The notes under the pieces: model-generated
Databases searched by the model: none
What the model was told of the DNA's origin: nothing
What the model saw: only the letters and a program-made list of their open reading frames with translations
Assembly (NCBI GenBank): GCA_001917175.1
Contig: MNTV01000025.1
Location: 1-57,106 of the forward strand
Reading direction: 5' to 3'
Length of the DNA: 57,106 nt
Source: Azospirillum sp. 51_20
GTDB taxonomy: Bacteria > Pseudomonadota > Alphaproteobacteria > RF32 > CAG-239
Position numbers and translations under genes: made by a program
Shown here: positions 36,193-44,562 of the stretch, one piece after another
Numbering within the stretch: the first letter of the stretch is position 1
Layout: each line of letters starts with the position of its first letter

Positions 36193-37254
36193 TCACCGGC
36201 GGAAAAGCAACGACGGTTTCCGCACCGTTTCGATATTGCCCGTCCCCGCCGACGTCATCGCCATTTTCGGTTCGCCGGCAAAAAAAATCAAACATCGCTT
36301 TAATGCCGCGGCACCCGCACTGCCGAACCGTACCGGACGGCCGTCGGCAACGATATCCGTACCGGCGGACGGTGCTTTGAAAACGTGCCGGCCGCGGCGG
36401 GCGCCGCCGTCAAAAATCACCGGTACGCGGTAGTTTACCGCCCGGGCAATTTTGTCAGCGCGGCAAAGAAAGCGGACCCGCCGTCAGCCGACGGCCGCCG
36501 TGATTGTCCCACAAACCGCCGATATGTCGGCGGCAGTCGACGTCAATGCATCGGCGGCGCTTTGAATGTTTTTGGCCATCGCCGGCAGTTTGACACAAGC
36601 GGCAAATTCCGCCGCATCGTCCGGCATACTTTTCCGCCGGCCGCAGCAAACACTTCCGCAATCGACCTCCCCGCACCGGCGCCGGGAATTTCCGGACTGT
36701 CCGTCGGTAAGGGTATTTTTAAGCCTTCGCCTCACATTGCCATCAATGGCGGCATCAACGGCAACGCCGGCCGCTTTGGCGCCGTTTTTTCCGCTTCGTC
36801 ACAGATACGGCGGTTGAATGCATCATCTTTGCGTACACAGAGTTGAACCAACTGTGGCGCTCCCTGCCCGACGACGGCAATGTCGGGGATCGTACCGTTG
36901 GTATAAGTACCGACCGACATAACCGTTTTCGCCGCCGCAACGCCGGCCGCGTTTTCCTTTTCCGCTCCGGCATATTTCGGGTCATGGGCCGGACGGCTCA
37001 TGATGACGGACATTGACGGCGGAATGCCCGAAACAGGGGGCGAAACATCCGGACTCTCCGTCCCGCTCATGACCCGCGGACATACAGCTGCCGCCGCAAA
37101 CGCTTCACGGTTGCGGCGCATAGCCGCTTTGTTGCAGGCACCACCTGCCGGATTCCCGGGGCCGGGCACCAAATTCTCCCGTCCCCGGACGGCCGGTCAA
37201 CGCCGACGATTCCCGTCATTTTTCCACAGCGGGCGCTTTATAACCTTCGGACAT
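36193..37254 (-). pseudogene. Decayed FMN-dependent 2-hydroxyacid (lactate) oxidase
   Basis: The minus strand carries ordered pieces of a lactate-oxidase-like protein spread over different frames: RRNREAFA and NAAGVAAAKTVMSVGTY (37172-36732), QLCVRKDDAFNRRICDEAEK, then LPAMAKNIQSAADALTS and GLWDNHGGRRLTAG (the NHG motif holding the catalytic His region), and finally IFDGGARRGRHVFKA with RPVRFGSAG for FMN phosphate binding (36420-36193). An ATG at 37254 begins MSEGYKAPAVEK, then a TGA. Several frameshifts and stops separate the pieces, so no active enzyme can be made. The genome has apparently lost this oxygen-using flavoenzyme. Confidence 0.8.
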
Positions 37255-37354
37255 GTTTTTTTCATTTTCTCCGCGTATGACGAAAAAACACCTTTTAAAG
37301 CGGCAAAACAAAGCGTTTTTTCAATACAAAACCGATTTACAAATTAAAATCAAT

Positions 37355-38401
37355 ATGTTAAAATTAGACAAAAGAAGACAAATATTTTATGATAAAAAGG
37401 CGGTGAGCGAATTGAACAAAGAACGATGGAAAAAACTGGCGCAGAAGGCGGGCGACAAAATCAGGCAGGGATCGCTGCGTCTGGCAATGTTGATGACGAC
37501 GCTGATCGGCAACGGCAGCGCGACAGGTTCCAACCCGCCCGCGGAATCTTCTTCTTCGTCAGAAAAGACGACGATCACCGCCCCGGCCGTCAAAACGGAG
37601 CGAGCCGACAGCATCGACACCGTTGACATGACGTCGCTGATGAGCGAACAACTGATCAGCAGCAACAAAAACATCGCCGGCAACTTTAACCTGGAAGGCC
37701 GCACTTTCACCGCCGAGGAACTGGCGGAAATCGGCCAGTGCGAACTGAACGAACAAATCCAGAAAACGGCGCAGAAAACGGCCAAACGCGGCGTACCCAA
37801 AAAAGGACAACAGACTTATTGCCTCGGCGCCGTAAAGTCTTTCTTTGCCAAACACGGCATCACCATCGACGCCCAGCGCTTCGCCTACCGTGCCGTCACC
37901 GGCTTTCAGGCCAACGAAAATTTCACCGAAGTCGAAGCGGAAATGAACAATTTCCGTTCGCTGCCCGACGGCGCCGTCATCGCCTGGGAAAAGGGAACCA
38001 CGCGTTACGGGCATGTCGCGATGAAGATCGGCAACAAGGAATTTTGCGACTTCGTTTACAATCTGCGCACCCACAATCGCCGGGGCAGCAGCGGTCAGCG
38101 CTACGGCAAACCGCATGTCTTTATTCTCAAAAACATGCCTTTCAGCAAGAAACTGACGCAGAAGCTGATTGCCGAAGGCCGGCTTGACAAATCTCTGGAA
38201 AAGCAGACGCTCGCCCTGGTCAAAATCGGCGATATGAGAATGCTGCTCAACGCCGACAATCTGGCGGCATTCAACCATGACCTGGCCAAGGCCGGCATCC
38301 GGACAGCTGACAAAATGACGTTAAAGGACCTGAAAAAACACGAGAAGGAACAGCAGCGGCTGACGGCAGAAATATTGCGGGAAAGACGGCAGCGGGATTG
38401 A
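37355..38401 (+). CDS. CHAP/NlpC-like cysteine peptidase domain protein
   Basis: A 348-residue protein whose middle resembles a papain-like CHAP/NlpC fold: QQTYCLGAVKSFF with nucleophile candidate Cys156, then LPDGAVIAWEKGTTRYGHVAMKIG with His220 and the polar residue in EFCDFVY. An N-terminal hydrophobic patch (SLRLAMLMTTLIG) precedes a Ser-rich linker, and the C-terminus is helical and charged. The start is uncertain: ATG 37355, or a TTG near 37415 preceded by AGGCGGTGA. The role could be peptidoglycan hydrolysis or a secreted effector. Confidence 0.65.
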   Translation: MLKLDKRRQIFYDKKAVSELNKERWKKLAQKAGDKIRQGSLRLAMLMTTLIGNGSATGSNPPAESSSSSEKTTITAPAVKTERADSIDTVDMTSLMSEQLISSNKNIAGNFNLEGRTFTAEELAEIGQCELNEQIQKTAQKTAKRGVPKKGQQTYCLGAVKSFFAKHGITIDAQRFAYRAVTGFQANENFTEVEAEMNNFRSLPDGAVIAWEKGTTRYGHVAMKIGNKEFCDFVYNLRTHNRRGSSGQRYGKPHVFILKNMPFSKKLTQKLIAEGRLDKSLEKQTLALVKIGDMRMLLNADNLAAFNHDLAKAGIRTADKMTLKDLKKHEKEQQRLTAEILRERRQRD

Positions 38402-38454
38402 AGTTTCGCCGGCGCCGAAGCTGCTTTTGCAACCGGCGCGCGTTTTTCATGTTT

Positions 38455-38490
38455 TACCGAAAAGCGGGGTTCGAACCCCGCTTTTCGGTA
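38455..38490. terminator. 36-bp perfect palindrome, probable bidirectional terminator
   Basis: The sequence from 38455 to 38490 is its own reverse complement, built on AAAAGCGGGG and CCCCGCTTTT. It lies between the convergent CHAP-like and hdeD genes. Confidence 0.75.
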
Positions 38491-38522
38491 TTTTGCCAAC
38501 GATCGCAAATGCGGCAAAGAGT

Positions 38523-39059
38523 TTACCGCGGCGCATAGACATATTCGGCAATGGCAAAAGCGCCGTACAAAATGATGTACATCCCCATCAGCGTGGTAAT
38601 GGTAACGGCGCCGATGCTCGGAAAAATCAGAATCATAAAGGCAAACAGAATACCCAAAATACCGATGCCGAGACTCCAGCCCCAGGGCGCTCCGATCTTT
38701 CTCAGCTGGAAAGAAGTCACCAGTTGAATGACACCGACCGCCAGACACCACAAGGCAAAGATCATCGGCAGCGTGGCCGCGGTAACCCCCAGGTTGGCTA
38801 CCAAAATGACCCCGACCAGAATATCCAACAACCCCACCAGCAGGTACCAGCCTGACTGATAGGAAAAGGAAGCCAGAAAATAGCCGGCGCCTACAACGAT
38901 GAAGGCAATGCCGATATAGAGCGCCAGTCCGAGCAGACTGGCCACCGGATTAAACCAAACGTAAAAGCCGAGAATCACCATGATGATGCCGGCAAACAAA
39001 TGCCAGAAACCGGCGGTTTGCAACTTTTCCCCGTTGACGGGGGTGACAGGTTCAGCCAT
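38523..39059 (-). CDS. hdeD: HdeD-family acid-resistance membrane protein
   Basis: A 178-residue DUF308/HdeD protein with six predicted spans in three pairs (LFAGIIMVILGFYVWFNP, GWYLLVGLLDILVGVILV, IGILGILFAFMILIFPS). The NP and GL-DI-VG signatures within the helix pairs are typical. In enteric bacteria HdeD supports acid resistance at high cell density; here it would complement the adiC-adiA system. It is monocistronic, with a ribosome site GGAG before the start. Confidence 0.88.
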   Translation of the reverse strand: MAEPVTPVNGEKLQTAGFWHLFAGIIMVILGFYVWFNPVASLLGLALYIGIAFIVVGAGYFLASFSYQSGWYLLVGLLDILVGVILVANLGVTAATLPMIFALWCLAVGVIQLVTSFQLRKIGAPWGWSLGIGILGILFAFMILIFPSIGAVTITTLMGMYIILYGAFAIAEYVYAPR

Positions 39060-39140
39060 ATTTTTTCTCCTTTAAAATCTCTTCTCAATAAAAAATAGGC
39101 ATTGTTTTTCCGATTTCAAAGGCCGACGGATGATTATTTG

Positions 39141-40142
39141 TCAGCGCGAACAGCCGCCCTCACGGGACCTGAGGGCGGAAAGTTCCGGCCGGGCGGCATA
39201 ACCGCCGCCGAAAGATTTGACCATATACACATCCGCCAGTCTGCTGCCGGCCTGCCGTTCAAGGGAAACGCCCTGCTCCGCCTCATAACGGCTCATGCCG
39301 GTTTCCACGCACCAAACGGCGGAAATTCCGGCATTTAACGCACCGGCCATATCGGTACGGAAAGTATCGCCGATCATGGCAACCCGGCCGGAAGGGGATA
39401 TTCCCAATTTGCGGAAAGCATATTGATAAATGTTTGCATGCGGCTTGCCGAACTCGACCACCCGTCCGTCCATCCGGCGATACATTTCGGCAATCGTTCC
39501 CTGTCGGACTACCGGCTGCGGCTCGCCGCCGTCCTTCGGTTTTTCAAACGCACGGTAATCGGGGTTGGCGCACAGAGCCGGCAGACCGCGCTGCCGCATC
39601 TGCAAAAGGGAATCCTTAAAAGGTTCCGTAACCAAACTGTCCCACAGCGGAGCTTCTCCTTCCGCCGTCAGGCGAGAAAGGTAAAAATGGCCGGACAAAG
39701 ACGGAAACGCTTCCTTTTCTTCCGTCGTCAGCTGAGGAATGGAAATATAAAAGGCATCGGCCTCATCGGCATCAGGCACAACGCGATAAGCGCTGTCCGC
39801 AAACAAAGCAGCCCGCGGCGTACCCCAGATATATATGTTTTTGCCGGGGATGTCCAGTTTTTCCGCCAGCACGGCTTCCCTGAAAACGTCGCCGGAAGTG
39901 ACAAAATCGGTATAATGACGACCGGCAAACATTCCCTTTTTTTCGTAAGAACGAACAGAATCGGCGCTGAGCGAAGTGGTATTTGACAGAATGCAAACCT
40001 GACGCCCTTTCTTTACGGCCTCTTCCATCACCTCCAGACTGCCGGGAAAGAAACGCCCGCCGTCCCAAAACACGCCGTACGCATCAACCAAAAGCACGTC
40101 AAAGCGGTCGGCAATTTCGGCAAAACCTTCGTGTATTTTCAT
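39141..40142 (-). CDS. HAD-IIA family phosphatase (TIGR01459-like)
   Basis: A 333-residue HAD hydrolase of subclass IIA (NagD/pyridoxal-phosphatase-like). Motif I is LLVDAYGVFWDGG, motif II CILSNTTSLS, and motif IV MIGDTFRTDMAGA, with the cap between motifs II and III. The TIGR01459 group is common in Alphaproteobacteria, where the substrate is unknown. The start at 40142 has GGGAGGAAGG upstream; a longer frame to 40187 is unlikely. Confidence 0.88.
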   Translation of the reverse strand: MKIHEGFAEIADRFDVLLVDAYGVFWDGGRFFPGSLEVMEEAVKKGRQVCILSNTTSLSADSVRSYEKKGMFAGRHYTDFVTSGDVFREAVLAEKLDIPGKNIYIWGTPRAALFADSAYRVVPDADEADAFYISIPQLTTEEKEAFPSLSGHFYLSRLTAEGEAPLWDSLVTEPFKDSLLQMRQRGLPALCANPDYRAFEKPKDGGEPQPVVRQGTIAEMYRRMDGRVVEFGKPHANIYQYAFRKLGISPSGRVAMIGDTFRTDMAGALNAGISAVWCVETGMSRYEAEQGVSLERQAGSRLADVYMVKSFGGGYAARPELSALRSREGGCSR

Positions 40143-40219
40143 TTTTTTCCTTCCTCCCAAAAATATTGCTGAACCGATTATAACCAAAAACGGAAAAAAT
40201 ACAATTTTTTTAAAATTAG

Positions 40220-40248
40220 CTGGATTTTAGACAAGACCATGTTATAAT
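40220..40248 (+). promoter_or_regulatory. Promoter of the toxin cluster
   Basis: A perfect TATAAT (40243-40248) with a weak -35 (CTGGAT, 40220-40225) 17 bases before it. The HNH gene starts 34 bases downstream. Confidence 0.5.
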
Positions 40249-40281
40249 AGACAGAAAATAGACTGATAAAGGCAAAAAGAG

Positions 40282-41757
40282 ATGGGCAAATTCTCCTCTG
40301 ACAAAGATTTCGCCAAACGCGTTTCCATGCACCGCGATCCCGAACAACACAAGAAACGGGACGACAACAAGAAGCGGGGCGACAATCCGAATGCCCGTAG
40401 AAATAAGTACAAGGAGCAGAACAACGCTCTGAACAGCCGCAAAGACGAACACGAGAAATGGGGCTACGAGCTGCTTAACCGTAAAGAGCAGATTTTCAAC
40501 CAAAACAAAACGACGGAAGAAAAAGCAAAGACGGCAGCTGCCGAAGAAAACAAAGCAGCAGCAAATGCCGCGTCGGTTTTAAGCGACAAGGAAATCGGCG
40601 AAGAGCTGAACCGGCTGACCGCCGCTTTCCGCGCCACCAACGGAGAAAAAGAAGAAGGCGAACTCCGCGCTTTTGCCGCGCTGCACCATCTGAACCTGCG
40701 GGTGGGAACGGCGGTTTCCAAAACCGACAAGAGCGTTATTGCGCGGATGGTTTTCAACGGCGGCGTGGAAAAGCCGATGGGCAATTATTCGCCGAAATTT
40801 GCCGATATCGCCAACTATCCGTACAAATACGCCGGCACCCCGGGCAAGGCGGAAGATTATGATTTGGAGAGTTCCACCGTCTGGCAGGCGATGAAGGAAG
40901 AGCCGCGGCTGGCGGAGATGCAGGACAAACTGAAAGCGGCACTGGCCAAGGCCGGCGTGCCGAAAGAAATTCTGCCGGAAATGAACATTAACGATTTCAA
41001 ATACCTGATGTTCAACCATTGTGCCGCGCAAAAGGGGCTTGGTTTTGCCAAGCTGTTTCAGGCCAGGGACGAAAACGGCAATCCGCTGACCTATAAAGAC
41101 AGAAGCGGAAAAGAGGTTCCCGTCTGTACCAGCGCCAAACAGGAAAACGTCAAACGCTTCATCAAAGAAAATCCGCAATTCAAGGACATGATGCTGAAAA
41201 TGCCGGGCATTGACAAGGCTTATGTCGAAGCCCTCGTCAACAAAATGTCGCAAAGCGGTCTGACCGACATGTCCAAAGAGCTGGAAAGACATCCGGAATG
41301 GGCCAACCAGCCGGCAATTGACGTTCACCACATCATCAACATCAAAGACTGCCGCCTGTTTGAAGCGGAAGGCAAGTCTTACGCCGACGTCAACGCTTAT
41401 GAAAACATGTGCATCGTCAGCAACGGCACTTTGTTTGACGCCGTCAACCGCGCCCACGGACTTTCCGACGCCAACGACAAGGCCGCTTCCGTCCACGGCA
41501 GCATCCACTCCGCCGACATGGTATTCAAAGATAAGGATTCAAACGGCGACGTCCGCCGCACCATGGTTCGCCTGGAACCGCAGCCGGGCGTTCGCTGCAT
41601 GCTCGGTTTCGGCGAAGACATGATGATCATCGAAAACGTCAAGGACGGACAAAGCAACGACCGGCGGCAGGAAGCGGAAAAGGACGAAAAACAACCGAAC
41701 GATCAGCGGCTGATCATTCAAAACATTCAAAACAACAGCAGGAGCATGTCGGCATGA
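40282..41757 (+). CDS. HNH-type nuclease toxin (polymorphic toxin-like)
   Basis: A 491-residue hydrophilic protein without signal peptide. The N-terminal ~100 residues are Lys/Asn/Glu-rich and helical. The C-terminal part carries an HNH-like site: DVHHIINIKD (His349, His350), an Asn in NAYENMCIV and His residues in VHGSIHSADMVF. The next gene is a SUKH-type immunity protein, started by a 4-base overlap, the standard arrangement of contact-dependent toxins. The delivery route is not visible in this window. DNA or RNA cleavage is inferred from the motif and the neighbour. Confidence 0.7.
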   Translation: MGKFSSDKDFAKRVSMHRDPEQHKKRDDNKKRGDNPNARRNKYKEQNNALNSRKDEHEKWGYELLNRKEQIFNQNKTTEEKAKTAAAEENKAAANAASVLSDKEIGEELNRLTAAFRATNGEKEEGELRAFAALHHLNLRVGTAVSKTDKSVIARMVFNGGVEKPMGNYSPKFADIANYPYKYAGTPGKAEDYDLESSTVWQAMKEEPRLAEMQDKLKAALAKAGVPKEILPEMNINDFKYLMFNHCAAQKGLGFAKLFQARDENGNPLTYKDRSGKEVPVCTSAKQENVKRFIKENPQFKDMMLKMPGIDKAYVEALVNKMSQSGLTDMSKELERHPEWANQPAIDVHHIINIKDCRLFEAEGKSYADVNAYENMCIVSNGTLFDAVNRAHGLSDANDKAASVHGSIHSADMVFKDKDSNGDVRRTMVRLEPQPGVRCMLGFGEDMMIIENVKDGQSNDRRQEAEKDEKQPNDQRLIIQNIQNNSRSMSA

Positions 41758-42170
41758 CAATGCAGGAATTAATCGATTATCTGAAACAAAACGAAGAAAT
41801 CGGACGCAACCGGCCGACCAGCGAAGTCAAAATCGCAATCGGGGTGCTGAAGCTGAAAGAAGCCGGTTTTCCCGAACCCGCCGCCGAATATCATACGCTG
41901 CTGCGCAATTTCAACGGTTTGTCCAACAACGGCTGTTTTATTTTGGGCATTAATACCGAAAGCTCTTTTTTTCCGGATATTCTGGATTATAATGTCCGGG
42001 AAAAGGAAAATCTCGCCGCCGGAGAACTCGTCCTCGGCTATAACGACGCGTTCAGGCTGATTTACGACGCCGAAAACAAAAAATACCGCCTCGTCGACCC
42101 CGACGACGGCTCGGAAGAAGGCGCCACGGAAAGTCTGGCCGAGGCAGTTCCTTACATCTTGCACGTTTAA
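41754..42170 (+). CDS. SMI1/KNR4 (SUKH) immunity protein
   Basis: A 138-residue acidic protein with the SUKH fold signature: an N-terminal helix, EAGFPEPAAEYHTLLRNFNGLSNNGCFILGI (read as two blocks, PAAEYHTLLRNFNGLS and GCFILGI) and the later strand FRLIYDAENKKYRLVD. These proteins bind and block a cognate nuclease toxin. The ATGA overlap with the HNH gene ensures production with the toxin. Confidence 0.75.
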   Translation: MTMQELIDYLKQNEEIGRNRPTSEVKIAIGVLKLKEAGFPEPAAEYHTLLRNFNGLSNNGCFILGINTESSFFPDILDYNVREKENLAAGELVLGYNDAFRLIYDAENKKYRLVDPDDGSEEGATESLAEAVPYILHV

Positions 42171-42189
42171 CCGTTACGGACCGAAAAAA

Positions 42190-42375
42190 ATGATGGAATA
42201 TCTGAAAAGAAAACTGAGCAAAATGAACAACGAACAAGCCTGGAAAGAAAAGGTAGGCTATCCGCGTTACTACAAGGAAAACGGACTTTTTATCAAGGAA
42301 ACGGAAGACGGCGAAAAACTGATCGTCACCTTAAACGAAAAACATGAAGAAGTAATCACGGGAAAATTGAAATGA
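42190..42375 (+). CDS. Small protein preceding the zeta-like kinase, candidate antitoxin
   Basis: A 61-residue charged protein with no recognised family, 19 bases after the immunity gene and overlapping the zeta-like gene by 4 bases (ATGA). Zeta toxins are normally encoded directly downstream of a small antitoxin, so this may be its partner. It is not visibly similar to classical epsilon antitoxin. The start could also be the Met at codon 2. Confidence 0.6.
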   Translation: MMEYLKRKLSKMNNEQAWKEKVGYPRYYKENGLFIKETEDGEKLIVTLNEKHEEVITGKLK

Positions 42376-43295
42376 AAAAAAGAAAACACCCCTGGATGGT
42401 AATTATCGCCGGACCGAACGGCGCCGGAAAATCCACCTTTTACGATTTGGTAATCAAAGATGACCCGCTGATGAAAAACGCGCCGTTTATCAATATGGAC
42501 AACATCGCCAAAGAAATTTCCGAACCCGACGAAAACCCGAACGACAACATGTTGAGCGCCGGCAAAATCACCTACGAAGAAGTGGAAAAACATCTTGAAA
42601 GCCGCACCAGCTTCGTTTACGAAACAACCTCCTCGGGCAAGGTTCATCTTCGTTTTATGGATGCCGCCCGCAAAAAAGGATTTAAAATTGCCACCGTATT
42701 TATAGGCCTTTCCGACCCGTGGCTTTCATACTGGCGGGTGAGAGCGCGGGTTGCCAGCGGCGGACACGACGTGCCCTACAAAGACCTCACCCGGCGTTAT
42801 CCTAAAATCATGAAGAATTTTCCCGAAATGCTGAAGCGAAGCGACATTGCAGGCGTTTTCGACAATTCCGGACCAGAGCCGTTCAAGCTTATTTTCCTGA
42901 TGGACGACAAGGCTTTCCGCATTTTCTACAAATATCCCCGCTGGCTGGCGGAATCGATTAAGGAAAGAAAAACCAGCAAAGACATGATCATTATGCGCAG
43001 CGCGCTGGATATTCACAACTTAAACGACGCCGATTTGCAAAAAGTGTCCGACATGGCCTTAAGCGCGGTTATCATGGGAGGAGAAAAAGACGACCTTGAC
43101 ATACAGCTTGCCGACCGGCAGACAGACAACCTCGCCATCGCGCGCGGCAAAGAACCGATGCCGAACATATCCGGCATGCCGATTCCGCCCGATGCCGGGG
43201 ACCCGCACAATAAAGAAAAACCCCGGCCGGCTACCGTGCGCGGAGGCATGAACATTAACGACTGGCTGCAAAAAGCCAAAAACAACGAGATTTAA
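42372..43295 (+). CDS. Zeta-toxin-like P-loop kinase
   Basis: A 307-residue protein with Walker A GPNGAGKST (residues 14-22), FINMDNIA with the catalytic Asp and an ETTSSGKVHLRFMDAARKKG segment, then VFIGLSDPWLSYWRVRARVASGGHDVP, as in the zeta toxin / UDP-GlcNAc kinase group. Zeta toxins phosphorylate cell-wall sugar nucleotides and stop growth. A ~75-residue extension after the kinase domain (with SGMPIPPDAGDP and ending NDWLQKAKNNEI) is not typical and may serve targeting. Last gene of the four-gene cluster. Confidence 0.8.
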   Translation: MKKRKHPWMVIIAGPNGAGKSTFYDLVIKDDPLMKNAPFINMDNIAKEISEPDENPNDNMLSAGKITYEEVEKHLESRTSFVYETTSSGKVHLRFMDAARKKGFKIATVFIGLSDPWLSYWRVRARVASGGHDVPYKDLTRRYPKIMKNFPEMLKRSDIAGVFDNSGPEPFKLIFLMDDKAFRIFYKYPRWLAESIKERKTSKDMIIMRSALDIHNLNDADLQKVSDMALSAVIMGGEKDDLDIQLADRQTDNLAIARGKEPMPNISGMPIPPDAGDPHNKEKPRPATVRGGMNINDWLQKAKNNEI

Positions 43296-43463
43296 GAAGG
43301 CCTTCTTTCTTTTGGGGGCGTTTTTCGAACCTTTTCCCGCCCGGCAGAACATTTTCCGCCTTTGTCCGGTGATTCGGCAATGAGTTTGCGGCATGAACGC
43401 GGTGCTCCGTTTTCCGCACCGTGTCTGTTCCGCGTCCCTTTCAGAGCATAAAGACACAGGCAC

Positions 43464-43489
43464 GTCTGCATCCGTCGGCTTATGCAGAC
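43464..43489. repeat. REP-like palindromic element, copy C
   Basis: GTCTGC / GCAGAC with a 14-base loop, followed by GTTTG; matches copies A and B. Confidence 0.6.
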
Positions 43490-43733
43490 GTTTGAAGCAT
43501 GGATATCCCCCGGCAAACCGGGGCTCCAAAACACAACAAAGCTTACTTTCCGACCGTGATTAAAGGCGCGGGACGGTGTTGTCCCGACACTTTAAGCATT
43601 CTGCCCCGAACAAACCCGGGGTTTTCCGTCAGGCAGGCAATAAACTTTCACCGGCATAGGCAAGCGGCATCAGCCATTTTGAACTTCGCTTGACGCCCCA
43701 AAAGCTTCGCAAGCCCGAGGACCGGGCCGGAAG

Positions 43734-43759
43734 GTCTGCATTCCCCCGTTTACGCAGAC
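43734..43759. repeat. REP-like palindromic element, copy B
   Basis: GTCTGC / GCAGAC with a 14-base loop, followed by GTTCG as in copy A, and preceded like copy A by a GACCGGG segment. Confidence 0.6.
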
Positions 43760-43769
43760 GTTCGAAACA

Positions 43770-43799
43770 CAAAAAATTCCCCGTCGGAACGGGGAATTT
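43770..43799 (-). terminator. Terminator of the PH-domain gene
   Basis: AAATTCCCCGT / ACGGGGAATTT arms (43774-43784, 43789-43799) followed on the minus strand by a T-run, nine bases past the stop. Confidence 0.85.
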
Positions 43800-43808
43800 C
43801 AAAGGCTG

Positions 43809-44423
43809 TCAGTATCCGCCGAAATCTCCGGAGGGCGGCGGCGGATAACCGCCGTATTCCTGTTGCTGCTCAAGCCGGCGCTGCTGCTGTTCGTAATAGC
43901 GCTGCTGACGGGCGCGAGCTTCCTGCTCGGCCGCGGCTTCGTATATCGCCGAAATGATGGTGTCGCGAAATTCCCGCGGATGGGCAATATCCTGAATGAT
44001 CATGCTGCTTTCGTCGTTGCCGACCTGCACGATCGCGTCACCGGCGCCGAACAGACGCTGCACCAGACTCTGTACGATCTGCACGTCGTTGATTTTGGCC
44101 AGAGGAATATCCTTTTCCTTGATGTTGATGATGCCGCGGCGGACATAAACCCGCTGGTTGGTTACCGCATAGATTTTCAACTTGTTGTCAACCCGTTTGT
44201 AGATGTAGGGAATGAACAAAAGGCCGCCGATCATCATCATAATGCCGGCCACCGAATAAATATGACCGATAAAACGGAACCGTTCCCCTTCGCCGACGCC
44301 GCTCCACACGGCGAGAAACATCAAAATGCCGATCGACATCAGCAAAGTCGGCAGCACAAATACCTTATAACTGAAATGGACTTCAATTTTGACGTATTCG
44401 TTGGGGCGTAGTTCCAATGTCAT
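43809..44423 (-). CDS. Bacterial PH-domain membrane protein
   Basis: A 204-residue protein with two spans (YKVFVLPTLLMSIGILMFLAV-like helix at ~20-40 and a second at ~55-75) followed by a bacterial pleckstrin-homology domain (LKIYAVTNQRVYVRRGIINI, IPLAKINDVQIVQ). The C-terminus is a Gln/Arg-rich helix and a Pro/Gly tail (GGYPPPPSGDFGGY). The function of such proteins is unknown; a role at the inner membrane is likely. Single gene. Confidence 0.85.
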   Translation of the reverse strand: MTLELRPNEYVKIEVHFSYKVFVLPTLLMSIGILMFLAVWSGVGEGERFRFIGHIYSVAGIMMMIGGLLFIPYIYKRVDNKLKIYAVTNQRVYVRRGIINIKEKDIPLAKINDVQIVQSLVQRLFGAGDAIVQVGNDESSMIIQDIAHPREFRDTIISAIYEAAAEQEARARQQRYYEQQQRRLEQQQEYGGYPPPPSGDFGGY

Positions 44424-44562
44424 GCTTGCGACTCCTCAATAGCTGTATGCTGCCGATTATAATTTAATTTTTCGCTAAAGACAACAAAGATATTTTTATT
44501 GCAAATTACAAAAACCGAGACTACCTTAATTAATGATTATTATAACTATTCTGAAAGGAAAA

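Larger units (their letters stand above)
43296..43770. other. Gene-free stretch rich in hairpins
   Basis: No supported gene is seen. The stretch contains two REP-like elements and several GC hairpins: CCCCGG-caaa-CCGGGG (43508-43523) and CCCCG / CGGGG with TTTT (43604-43625), the latter a possible rightward terminator. Confidence 0.6.

Noticed and set aside
38455..38490. Palindrome containing GGTTCGAACC, resembling a tRNA T-loop
   Set aside because: The whole 36 bases are a perfect palindrome between convergent genes and no acceptor, D or anticodon arm is present; it is a terminator.
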